Assembly: GCA_007115705.1 (NCBI GenBank)
Contig: QXEO01000410.1
Location: 372,001 to 436,000, forward strand
Length of the DNA stretch: 64,000 nucleotides
Origin: Dactylis glomerata
Taxonomy: Eukaryota > Streptophyta > Magnoliopsida > Poales > Poaceae
Direction: 5' to 3'
Positions 54,983 to 64,000 of the stretch are shown here, one piece after another. The translations under genes and the position numbers were made by a program. Below the pieces are notes generated by a model. That model was not told the origin of the DNA and did no database searches. It saw nothing but the letters and a program-made list of their open reading frames with translations. Numbering within the stretch: the stretch's first letter is position 1; every line of letters begins with the position of its first letter.

Positions 54983-57900
54983 ATGGCGTCGTCCGCCACC
55001 GAGCCGGCCCCGCCCCCACCCCCACCACCTCCCCCGGGAGGCGGAGAGGGCTCCGCCTCCACTAGATCTAGATCTACCCCTATGGAGGTAGAGTTTGTAC
55101 ATCCATCTAATGTGCCGATTATGCCCCTCAACAGCGGAGAAGATTGGGAATCGGAGGGATCTAACGCATGGATTCCATCTGGGTAAGCATCGTCTGCCTA
55201 TGTGAATTAAGAGTACGCAGTTTTTGAGCGCGAATCGTTGTTGCTCAAGTAACTGCGTTGCTTTTCGAATAGGATTGATCCAGCGCTGGCTTTTCGGCTG
55301 GTGGTTAGGCTGGATACTAGCTTTTTGCGTGATTCTGAACGCAATGTGACCGGATTTTACATCCCAGCGGTGGTTGCAACTACCATCTCGTTGAGGGATT
55401 TAAAAGATAACATCTGCGCTCTGTACCCCTGGGGCGCTGGCGATTCAGTTGATTTCCAATATTTCAACAGCACGGAGGGAAGATTTGTTCCACTAATTTC
55501 CGACGACGATCTGGGAATTCTTTTTGCTTTAAATGATTCTTGCCGTGTCGGTAAAATTCGAATCCATGTGGACAGGTTCCAGGCATCATCTGGTGTTGGG
55601 GCATCATCAGGTGGTCAGGCATCATGTCTCTCTAGTGTTGCTGCCTCTGCTAATCGTGTGCGCCGCCCCGCTCCTTGTAGGTCCACAGCAGCACCATATG
55701 TCCCCAGTGCTAGTGGTAGCCAGATTGTTCCTGCGGTCGATGTGGAGGACGATGCAGAGATTGAGGATCCGTCTCCTCAAGATGATGAGGATGAGTTGAT
55801 GTTTCCTGAATTGGTAGATCGATGCAGTAAGCAGGCAATGGAGGATCAATACATGGAAGATATTGCACAAGGTGCCAGATTTGATGACACTGATGATGAA
55901 GAGAAGGATGAGAACAATGACAGCCTTGTTTTAGCCGATTACGAAGACGATGACTTGCCAACAATTGAGTGGAACAGGGAGGATCCTCAGCTTGCAGAAG
56001 GCACCATATTTCAAACGATGATGGACTGCCGTAATGCAATTACTACATATTGCATTCTCACCAAGAATGATTATGAGGTTATTAAAAGTGAGCCAGGTAG
56101 GTTCACAGTTAAGTGCCCATACAAGAGGTGTAGGTGGAGGCTGCATGCATCCACAATGCTCAGAAGCACCGTGGTTCAGGTACTACGCCAACCAGTTGTG
56201 TATTTTAGATCACGGTGTAAAATTTGTTAACTGTTACTGACATCCCTTATAATTATGTTTCAGATAAAGAAGAACTCGATCGGCCATACTTGTCCACCTC
56301 GAGCGGGAGCGCCAGAGGAGAAATCAAAGCTAGCGAAGACTAGGTGGTTGGCAGATGCAATCATAGATTGGCTGAGAGAAACTCCAACACTTGGTCCAAC
56401 AGCACTCATAAAATTGATATCTGATAAGTTTACTATAAACATACCTTACAAGAGGATGTTCTATACAAAGGAAATGGCTCTTGACAGGATAAATGGTCCA
56501 TGGAATGAAAGCTTTCAGTTGCTTTACACTTTCAAAGCTGAAGTGGAGATGGCTAGTCCAGGCAGTGTTGTAGCGATGGACAAGCATATAGTTCCCTACA
56601 AATTGAAAAGCGGGAGGATGATGCAGAAGGAATGTTTTAGAAGGGCTTTTGTTAGTTTCAAAGCTTGCTGGAAAGGCTTTCTGGACGGTTGCAGGTCTTA
56701 TTTGGCCGTGGATGCAACAGCTCTTCATGGCAGGTTTAAAGGACAGCTAGTTGCTGCTACTACAATTGATGGACACAGTTGGATGTTCCCTGTTGCTTAT
56801 GGAGTTTTGGAGGTTGAGTCAGAGGAAAGTTGGACTTGGTTTCTGCAGAATTTGCGTGACCTTATAGGTCATCCACCAGGACTTACTATCCACACAGATG
56901 CTTGCAAAGGTTTGGAGAGTGCAGTAGAAGCAGTATTCCCTAGAGTGGAGCATAGGGAATGTATGCGACACTTGGTACAGAATTTTACAAAGAAATTCAA
57001 GGGTAAAGTTTATACTGACAACCTATGGCCAGCTGCATACACATGCAGCATTAGGAAGCATCTGTTTCATTTGGAAGTGTTGTATAAACAAAAAACTGGG
57101 GTGAAGGAGTACTTGGATGAACATCATGGTAGGTTGTGGTCAAGAAGCCAATTCAATGAAATTTGCAAGGTAGACTATGTAACAAGTAACCTTGCTGAGA
57201 GTTTCAATGCAAAGGTCAAGTCATTGAAAGGGCTTATGCTGTGGCAAATATTTGATAAGATTAGGCAGATGATCATGATAAAAATCGATCTGCATCAAAG
57301 AATTGCAGCCACAAAATATGTTGGCCATCTCATGCTCCCATCTTTGATTAAGTCTTTGCATGCCAGGGCAAAACAATTGAAGATGAAATGCATCAGAAAA
57401 GGAATGGAGGCTGAGGTAACCTACACTGACAATAAAAACAGGCAGTGGAGGTATCCAGTGAGTTTGGTTGATAGGACATGCCATTGTAGGCGATGGCAGA
57501 TCCGTGGGATACCCTGCATACACGCATTGTTTTTCATGAGTGTTATAGCGGGTGCAGAAGGTGAAGTTGATCAGTATGTGTCAGAGTATTTCTCTGTTGC
57601 CAAATTTAGGGCTGCATATGCTATGAATGATCCTACCTTGTTGGGAAAAGACCAATGGATGAAAGTCGATCCAGGCTTCAAACTATACTCTCCAGTTTTG
57701 ACTAGACCGGCAGGTAGGCCGAGGAAGAATAGGATCAGAGCTAGTGCAGAGGGTGGTCCACCGATTCGACGACGTAAGTGCAAACGTTGTTGAATCCCTG
57801 GACACATTGCTAGGCTTTGTAAAAATCCAGTTGACCCAGCTTTTGGAATGGAAGATCAGGCGGGAGCAGCAAATGCAGAGGAGAATGAAGAAGCAATTCA

Positions 57901-58342
57901 ACATGAGGAGATTGAAGCAATGGATCATGAGGAGATTGAAGCAATGGATCATGAGCTGCTTGAACCAATGGATCCAGAGCAGATTGAACCGATGGATCGA
58001 GAGCTGCTTGAACCGATGGATCGAGAGCAGAGGGAACAGATGGATCGAGAGCTGCTTGAACCGATGGATCGAGAGCAGAGGGAACAGATGGATCGAGAGG
58101 CCTTTGAAGCAATGGATCGACAGCTGCTTGAAGCATTTAAAGAAAATGCATTAGAAGAAAGAGCACAAGCTTCATATGATATGGTTGTCTCGGTCTTGGT
58201 ACAACCCGAAGAGAAGAAGAAGAAGAACAAGAAAGATGGCAAAAGGAAGGTAGACACCGGTAATATCCCTGGTAGGGTTACCCGGAGTAAGGTGGTGGAC
58301 CCTGCGAGTCACACCAGGAGCAAGAGAAAGATTTTATTTTGA
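54983..58342 (+). pseudogene. MuDR-type transposase of MULE2, truncated by a stop in the zinc knuckle
   Basis: Exons 54983-55182, 55273-56179 and 56264 onward. PB1-like, MuDR finger, DDE (LAVDATALHGRF, IHTDACKGL, SNLAESFN) and SWIM domains are all present as in MULE1. TGA at 57791-57793 replaces the GGA glycine codon right after the second cysteine of the CCHC knuckle; the frame then stays open to 58342 through the MD repeats. Two extra prolines lie in exon 1. A product lacking the knuckle, the acidic repeats and the basic tail could still be made and might be active, a partial inhibitor or inactive. Confidence 0.92.
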
Positions 58343-58923
58343 ATAATTAATTTGAATTTGTATGAACAATTTGTATTGGGGATCCCTTTGTATTGAATTC
58401 GAACTAGTGTGACGTTCCCAAGTTTGTATGATGAATAATCACAATAATGTAGGGAATATACGTGTTATTTGCTTGAATAAGTTTCTAGTCCATGAGCTAC
58501 TAGCTATAGTTCATCGCTTGAGGTTTCCTCACTTTTCCCCCTCTTAGTGACTAAACTCAAAAAATATAGTTTTGGGTTTATTTTAATTCATAATAATTCA
58601 AAACATGGTGGAACCTTCCCATGGAGTCTTGTTATGTTACCTACAACCCAGAGAAATAATAATGGAAAAGGATATATAGAGATATGAAGTTTCCCTTTCC
58701 CAAAACCACTTCCTAGTCCATGAGCTACTAGCTATGAAGATGCAGGGCTTTCTACTCAACACACCTCCCAAATGCCCACAATGCTTACAAACTTTGTCCA
58801 AATGAGTCCAAATTCGTCACACTTGTGTATCTTTGAATTGCAAACAATATCACGTCGGCCAAAATATACTATATTGTTCAAATAACACAATCTAACAATT
58901 TTTATGACAAAAGCTTCAATTTC
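58343..58923. other. MULE2 3' flank of transposase
   Basis: Non-coding, the inverted counterpart of 33509-34088. Confidence 0.7.
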
Positions 58924-59089
58924 CCTTACTCCCTTTATTATTTGGGTGCCCCTGTTTTACTTAGTTTTACTCAGTTTTCCTCCTCCGGGTCCACTTGTTT
59001 TATTCAGTCCTACTCAGTTTTGCCCTTCCGATAAACATTTCCTCACTTTCCCCCTCTTAGTTCTACTCAGTTTTCCTTCCTTGTACTCA
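58924..59089 (+). repeat. Internal TIR-like block of MULE2
   Basis: CCTTACTCCCTTTATTATTT and four copies of the CTCAGTTTT motif, facing right like an internal left TIR. Counterpart of 33342-33508. Confidence 0.7.
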
Positions 59090-59199
59090 CTGGCTGATCT
59101 CTGATTGGTCGAGATGTATTTCACACGAATTTTGGTTGGTTGATAGCTCAACGCACGCTTGCACCATTGGATCATTTATGATCGGATGGCCTGTCAACC

Positions 59200-59400
59200 C
59201 TGGCGGTCGCGGCGGCGCGGATCTGCAGAGCACATACCTACCAACCCTGGCAATCGCATATTCCAGTCGCATCTTCCTCTCTTACTCTGGCGGTCGCGGC
59301 GGCGCGGATCTGCAGCGTGCGTGTGTGCGTGCGGCGGCGCGGATCTAACCGTGCGTGCGGCGGCGTGGATCTAACCGTACGGCGGTGTGGATCTAAGAGT
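59200..59400 (+). repeat. Contracted minisatellite of MULE2
   Basis: GCGGCGCGGATCT-type units, with only two copies of GGATCTAACCG against seven in MULE1. Confidence 0.8.
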
Positions 59401-59434
59401 GTCGGTGAGGATCTAACCCTCAGAAATAGTTGAA

Positions 59435-60001
59435 ATGTCTCTCTCTGTCTCACTTTCGTTTATCTTCTCAGATCTGTTGATGATGAAGAACACCAAGACG
59501 GTGGCCGTGTCGACAGTGCTCAGCAATCGTCTTGAAGCCATCGCCAACAACATCGCTGCGACCTACAACATCGCTGCGACGGCGCAGATCCAGCCTTCAA
59601 TGTCGGAGTCTGCCGATGTCTCACTTCCGTTACCCTCGTCAGATCTGTTGCTGATGGACACCAAGACGGCGGCCATGTCCACAGTGCTCAGCGATCGTCT
59701 TGAAGCCATCGCCAACAACATCGCTGCGACCTACAACATCGCTGCGACGGCGCAGATCCAGCCTTCCTCAGATCTGTTGCTGATGGACACAATGACGGCG
59801 GCCGTATCGACAGTGGTCATAGATGACAAGATGATTGAAGCCATCATCCACAACATCGCTGCGACGGCACAGATCCAGACCTCCTCCATGTCTGAGTTTG
59901 CGGATGGCACAGATCCAGCTCCTCAGCCGCCCGTCGTCCTGGCTCTTCTAGCCCATCGGTGCGCGGCCGTGTTCGACGCCGCAAATTGGGAAAAATTATG
60001 A
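59435..60001 (+). CDS. MULE2 third ORF, 188 aa with internal repeats, function unknown
   Basis: Counterpart of 32436-32873, starting MSLSVSLSFIFSDLL and ending FDAANWEKL. The unit around RLEAIANNIAATYNIAATAQ and SSDLLLMDTxTAAxST occurs once more than in MULE1, adding 43 codons without a frame change. It lies on the transposase strand. No family is recognised. Confidence 0.4.
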   Translation: MSLSVSLSFIFSDLLMMKNTKTVAVSTVLSNRLEAIANNIAATYNIAATAQIQPSMSESADVSLPLPSSDLLLMDTKTAAMSTVLSDRLEAIANNIAATYNIAATAQIQPSSDLLLMDTMTAAVSTVVIDDKMIEAIIHNIAATAQIQTSSMSEFADGTDPAPQPPVVLALLAHRCAAVFDAANWEKL

Positions 60002-60352
60002 TAAATTTGTATTTTTCAATTTTAATTTGGGATAAAATTGTTTGAACTACTACCTCCGTGTCAAAAAAAGCTTCTCCACTTTCTCGATGTGTCCCCGTAC
60101 ATCCGAATGTATGATTTGAATTCTATCCCAACTTGATTGGGAAGATTGATATGTATTTGATCCGAGAGGCTGGTACATGCTTTCACTTTTGGGATCCCTT
60201 CACTTTTATAAGATGTTCATGCATGAAAATTATCGCGCGCATTACTTAGCACAACTAGGAAATTGTACGACAAAATACAGTGGTTAGAGCCACACCAAAA
60301 TACAGTGGTTAGAGCCATCTACTGAATAACAATTCTATACTATCTAAATCAT

Positions 60353-60889
60353 CTACCACAACCACATAACTGCTAGAACAGGGATGACACCTAATAAAAC
60401 TGCCCAGATGAATCTACTTTTTGCCTCTCCCATCACTTGAAGTTTATGTTCTAGATTTTCTACCACTTGATCAAATAAGGCAAGATCTGTCTCAAGTATC
60501 AACTTCTCCTTGCGAATAAGCTCTGAATTCTTCTTTTCTTCCTCCACAGTACGCTTCAGCTCGAATATCATCAGGTTTTTACGGGCCAATTCATCACCTA
60601 AATTGGCCACCTTCTCCTCCAAATCCATCCTCTGGCTACACCACTGGGTTGATTCATCTTGGTATGCAATGTACCATGGATCATCGGCTTGCCTGGCGAA
60701 CTGTAACAATAATGGAAAAAAAGAACAACTGAAATCACTCCAACAGGCCATGGCGGCACTTCAAATTCAACGGTAGTACAGAGAGCACAAGCTAGATACC
60801 TGCACTTCCGACGAGGTAGGAGAAGTAGAACGTGGCCACGACATGATCGAATCCCCACCCTCGCCGGTGTACCCGCTACGACCAGACAT
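60353..60889 (-). CDS. MULE2 second gene: coiled-coil protein with C-terminal membrane segment
   Basis: Exons 60889-60800 and 60700-60353, with intron borders as in MULE1, giving about 145 residues. Differences from MULE1 are few (for example EHKLQVMGE against EHELQVMGE, and SWPRST against SWPCST). It retains the Ser/Thr-rich start, coiled coil and hydrophobic tail ending AVMWLW. It converges on the transposase gene. That it stays open in the copy whose transposase is broken says little, since both elements are young. Confidence 0.65.
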
Positions 60890-61385
60890 TGAGGACTATT
60901 TCGCAGCTGCAAACTCCAAATAAATTATGGGAACCGAATCGATTAGGGGGCGGGGGAGGCAGAAGCGGAGGTCGTCGTGGGCGGCGGATCTGCTTGCGGC
61001 GGAGCAAATCCCGGTCGTCGTGGGCGGCGGATCTGCTTGCAGCGGACTTTCCTGCGGTGGGTACAATGCGTGCGGACGAAACAAGTGCTGGAGCCGTGGT
61101 TGACGTGCAGCGCCGCAGTCCGTCCGACGCCACCGGGGAACAGACCCGGCGGCGCGACGAGGCGCCGGCGATGGCTGCTCCGTCCGAGGGTGGGGAACGA
61201 GCTGCCAGCGGTTCTCCGATGACTAATGAGATACACTTTAATTAGCGAACTTGTTTAGCACAAGATTCACTTTAGATTAAGCTACGAAAATAGTCACCTG
61301 CTGGGTCTAGCTTAAGAACAATTAATTAGCGAACTTGTTGCTTCTCTCTAACTAAAAGCACGAATATATGCCTTTTCACTAAGGG

Positions 61386-61935
61386 CGACCCCAGCGGTCA
61401 TTGGCTGAGGCGGCCCCACAGAGCGGCTCTATATGATTTTCTCTAAATAAATAGACGACCCCAGTGGTCATTGGCTGCGGAGGCCCCACAGAGCGGCAAT
61501 ATATGATTTTCTGTAAATAAATAGACGACCCCACTGGTCATTGGTTGCGGCAGCCCCACAAAGCGGCAATATATGTCTTTTCCTGAAAAATACACGACCC
61601 CACTGGTCATTGGCTGAGGCGGCCCCACAGAGCGGCTCTATATGATTTTCTCTAAATAAATAGACGACCCCAGCGGTCATTGGCTGCGAAGGCCCCACAG
61701 AGCGGCTCTATATGATTTTCTCTAAATAAATAGACGACCCCAGCGGTCATTGGCTGCGAAGGCCCCACAGAGCGGCAATATATGATTTTCTCTAAATAAA
61801 TAGATGACCCCACTGGTCATTGCCTGCGGCAGCCCCACAGAGCGGCAATATATGTCTTTTCCTGAAAAATACACGACCCCACTGGTCATTGGCTGCGGCA
61901 GCCCTATAGAGCGGCCCCATTTGTCATTGGCAGCA
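61386..61935 (-). repeat. Subterminal tandem repeat of MULE2, about 70-bp units
   Basis: GTCATTGG recurs at about 61397, 61467, 61537, 61606, 61677, 61747, 61816 (GTCATTGC), 61885 and 61923. It has the same unit count as MULE1 but different order variants. Confidence 0.9.
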
Positions 61936-62022
61936 CTGCGTATACAATCAGGAAATAAAACAGCCCACACGTCAGCGATAGATGGATGGCAGCTCTGACG
62001 TGTCTCCTGACCCTACCCGTCA

Positions 62023-62233
62023 GCACCATTCAAAAGCATCGGTCAATCCACAACCACCGCGGCTCCCTAGCCGTCACCGGTAACGGTCAAGGCCTCTGAC
62101 CAGACCGCAACCCTCCCGTCCGAGCGATCGCGAGGGGTTTCAAACTAGAACGAGGGGAAAACTGAGGAAAAACTAACGAGCTGGGGAAAACTGAGTACAA
62201 CTAACGACCTGAGGGCACGAAAATAGAAATCCC
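62023..62233 (-). repeat. Right TIR of MULE2
   Basis: Inverted partner of 54642-54852, ending AAAATAGAAATCCC. Confidence 0.93.
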
Positions 62234-62242
62234 TTGTTTTTA
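62234..62242. repeat. Right 9-bp TSD of MULE2
   Basis: TTGTTTTTA, identical to 54633-54641. Confidence 0.95.
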
Positions 62243-63858
62243 TTGTATGGAAGCATTATTTTGGTTTTCTCCTTGATGCTTTATTTGGGTTGACATGGCG
62301 CATGCTCACACATGTTAGACTCTTACAAAGTCGCCAATAGCCTCTATGATCATTTATTTTTTAACTTTTGATGCCATCTTATGCTTCTTTTAATGTCGCT
62401 TTGTCGCTTTGCATGATTATGGCCATTATTGCTCTCTTAGTTGGTCGCTCCCAGTCTTTTGCTAGCCCTCGCCTTATACTGAGTATGAGCTCTACTCGTG
62501 CATCCAACTCCTAAAAGCCAAAGTTTTCCAAAGTGTCCACCATACATACCTACTAGCAATTTGCTATTCCAAGTAAATTTGACTTGCTTTTATTTTCTCT
62601 TCAAATTAAACTCTCACCAGTGTTATGCGAAATTCGGTCAGTAAAGCTCTCATGAACCGGAAGGCACACTTTACTTTTTCCTGTTCTTAAAAATTTGACA
62701 TTGTGGTCTCTTATGTTGAGTTGTTATGCTTGCAAGTTGTAAGTTGGAGACTAGCCCAGCCATGCAGTCATGGGCAAGCTTTCAACATTGCACTTCTTAT
62801 TTGAGTTGATATCGTGATCTTTTGTTTATAGATGCCCACGGTGTGAAATGAATTGGGAATCTTGAGGGGATCATAGAGTTTTTATATGTGTTAGGGAAAC
62901 GCCGGGCTGCTAATCTAAGCCATGCATAATTCATGGTGGAAATTTGTAGCATACCCATGGTGAACATTCAACGACGCATCTCACAATAAAAAGCTAAACA
63001 AAAGGCAAATAAAAGAGATGTCGAGGTGTTCATTGTCTGCTTGTCCTGTCATTTTGGTGTGGGCTTGTTCCATGTCATCGAGCACGGAGGTACCCCATTG
63101 GCGGTTCTCAATGATATGCATATATTTACAATGACAAGAGCCTTGCTTGGGACTCTAAGTAAAGTAGCATGAGGTTTGGGTACTCGTATTCACGGGGCAC
63201 GAGGTTTTCAACTTATGATTTGTCAAGCATATGCATCATAATTGTTCTCGCATTAACTTTAACCATTCAAGATGCTTATGATGGGGGCAATGAGAGCTCA
63301 AAGCCGGTAAGTACCATAATTTTTGAAGGTTATAAAACTTGCAATCACTGCTTCCCTCTGTGAAGGGCCTTTCTTTTACTTTTATGTTGAGTCACCACAT
63401 TCTATCTTTATGCACCATAAGAGAGCATAGTTGTCATTCTTAGTATAATGTGCATTGTCCCAAAGTTTTCATTGATTGATTCATATTGTTGGTTTCACTT
63501 GTTCACCAATTATTTGTATCTAGTCGCCCTCTTAAACTTGAAGGTGTCCTATGCATTTATGTTTTGCTCTCTTTGAAGGACAAGCTGAAAACCATTTGTA
63601 TGTTTTTTCCTTATGATTTGAACACACGTTTGACTTTCATTGTTTCATTTTCATGATCTTTTGTTTGTGTTCATTTTCATGTTTACAACATGGTTGCTAA
63701 GTTCTTATTGTCAAGATTATATCTTCATGCCCATGTTTTAAGTTCTTATGATCCCAGCTCACAAATGCTTACATATATGATCAAGATTGTGTAGGTGCAT
63801 GTCACCTCAAAAATTATTCTTTTGTTATCACTTACCTACTCGAGGACGAGCAGGAGTT
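62243..63858 (+). other. Non-coding 3' internal region of element R, part 2
   Basis: Continues from 54641 after MULE2. It aligns inverted with about 1662-3290 of A. No gene; the ORF at 63169-63363 is the counterpart of a chance ORF at 2128-2349 in A. Confidence 0.85.
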
Positions 63859-63873
63859 AAGCTTGGGGATGCT
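63859..63873 (+). promoter_or_regulatory. Polypurine-like tract of element R
   Basis: AAGCTTGGGGATGCT directly before the 3' LTR. Confidence 0.75.
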
Positions 63874-64000
63874 TGATACGTCTCCAATGTATCTATAATT
63901 TTTGATGCTCCATGCTTGTTTTTACGCCATTTGCCTACTGGTTCGTTACACTTAGTGACACTTTTATGCATTTTCCGGAACTAACCTATTAACGAGTTGC
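63874..64000 (+). repeat. 3' LTR of element R, first 127 bases
   Basis: Starts TGATACGTCTCCAATG and aligns with 49376-49502 with about 7 differences. Cut by the window end. Confidence 0.9.

Larger units (their letters stand above)
54642..62233 (+). mobile_element. MULE2: Mutator-like transposon, twin of MULE1 with a broken transposase
   Basis: 7,592 bp between perfect 9-bp TSDs, collinear with the reverse complement of MULE1 over its whole length. It differs by about one percent substitutions in the parts I compared, by minisatellite copy number, and by a stop in the transposase zinc knuckle. The second gene and third ORF are open. Confidence 0.95.
49376..64000 (+). mobile_element. Element R: non-autonomous gag-protease LTR retrotransposon carrying MULE2 (right end cut by window)
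   Basis: 5' LTR 49376-51009, two primer-site copies, gag-protease 51273-53335, non-coding 3' region interrupted by MULE2, polypurine-like tract, and the first 127 bases of the 3' LTR. It has the same family and coding cassette as A but the opposite orientation. About 7 differences between the LTRs in 127 visible bases suggest it is older than P and B. The left flank is GTCAC; the right TSD lies outside. Confidence 0.92.

Noticed and set aside
1..64000. Host genes, tRNA, rRNA or microRNA genes
   Set aside because: None seen; all gene-like exons fall inside transposable elements.

Overview
The window is repeat-rich intergenic DNA from a grass of the Triticeae type (wheat, barley, rye or Aegilops; species not determinable from the sequence). 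I find no host gene. Almost every base can be assigned to nested transposable elements, and seven of the boundaries are supported by paired target-site duplications (TSDs) or by matching LTR ends. All alignments and difference counts were made by eye.

Layout. The oldest layer is G, a minus-strand chromovirus-type Gypsy retrotransposon (about 8785-49375) with a tRNA-iMet-type primer site, an extra ORF before gag, gag with two zinc knuckles, protease, RT, RNase H, integrase and a chromodomain. It is full of stop codons. Five later events broke it. (1) An LTR fragment (8501-8784) sits in its 3' LTR and is itself cut by element A (1-8500, minus). (2) Element P (15556-38558, plus, TSD GTGAC) sits in the protease region. 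P carries element B (15593-22706, minus, TSD TGCTC) in its 5' LTR and the DNA transposon MULE1 (30204-37783, TSD TAAAGTAAT) in its 3' LTR. (3) A solo LTR (39374-46431, TSD ATACT) sits in gag and carries MULE3 (39706-45111). (4) Element R (49376 to beyond 64000, plus) sits in the 5' LTR and carries (5) MULE2 (54642-62233, TSD TTGTTTTTA).

The retroelements A, B, P and R share LTR ends beginning TGATACGTCTC, a primer site matching tRNA-Asp and a 2.6-3 kb non-coding 3' region ending in AAGCTTGGGGATGC. None encodes RT, RNase H or integrase. A and R carry a gag-protease ORF, P a different gag, and B an unrelated 198-codon ORF. They look like non-autonomous elements that keep the cis-acting parts and exchange the coding cassette. 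They resemble the Sabrina/WHAM group of Triticeae Gypsy elements from memory only. LTR differences counted by eye (B about 1.4%, P about 1.8%, A about 3.7%, R about 5% over 127 bases) agree with the nesting order.

The most interesting part is the DNA transposon family. MULE1 and MULE2 are near-identical 7.6-kb Mutator-like elements in opposite orientation with TIRs of about 210 bp. Each has a three-exon MuDR-type transposase (about 1,060 residues: PB1-like, MuDR DNA-binding, DDE, SWIM, CCHC knuckle, acidic MD repeats) starting beside one TIR, and a convergent two-exon gene starting from the other TIR side that encodes a small coiled-coil protein with a C-terminal membrane segment. This recalls the mudrA/mudrB layout of maize MuDR, but the second gene is unrelated to what I know of mudrB. 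MULE1 looks intact, while MULE2 has a stop in the zinc knuckle. MULE3 has related TIRs, no transposase, and carries broken GRF-type and XS-type zinc-finger genes.
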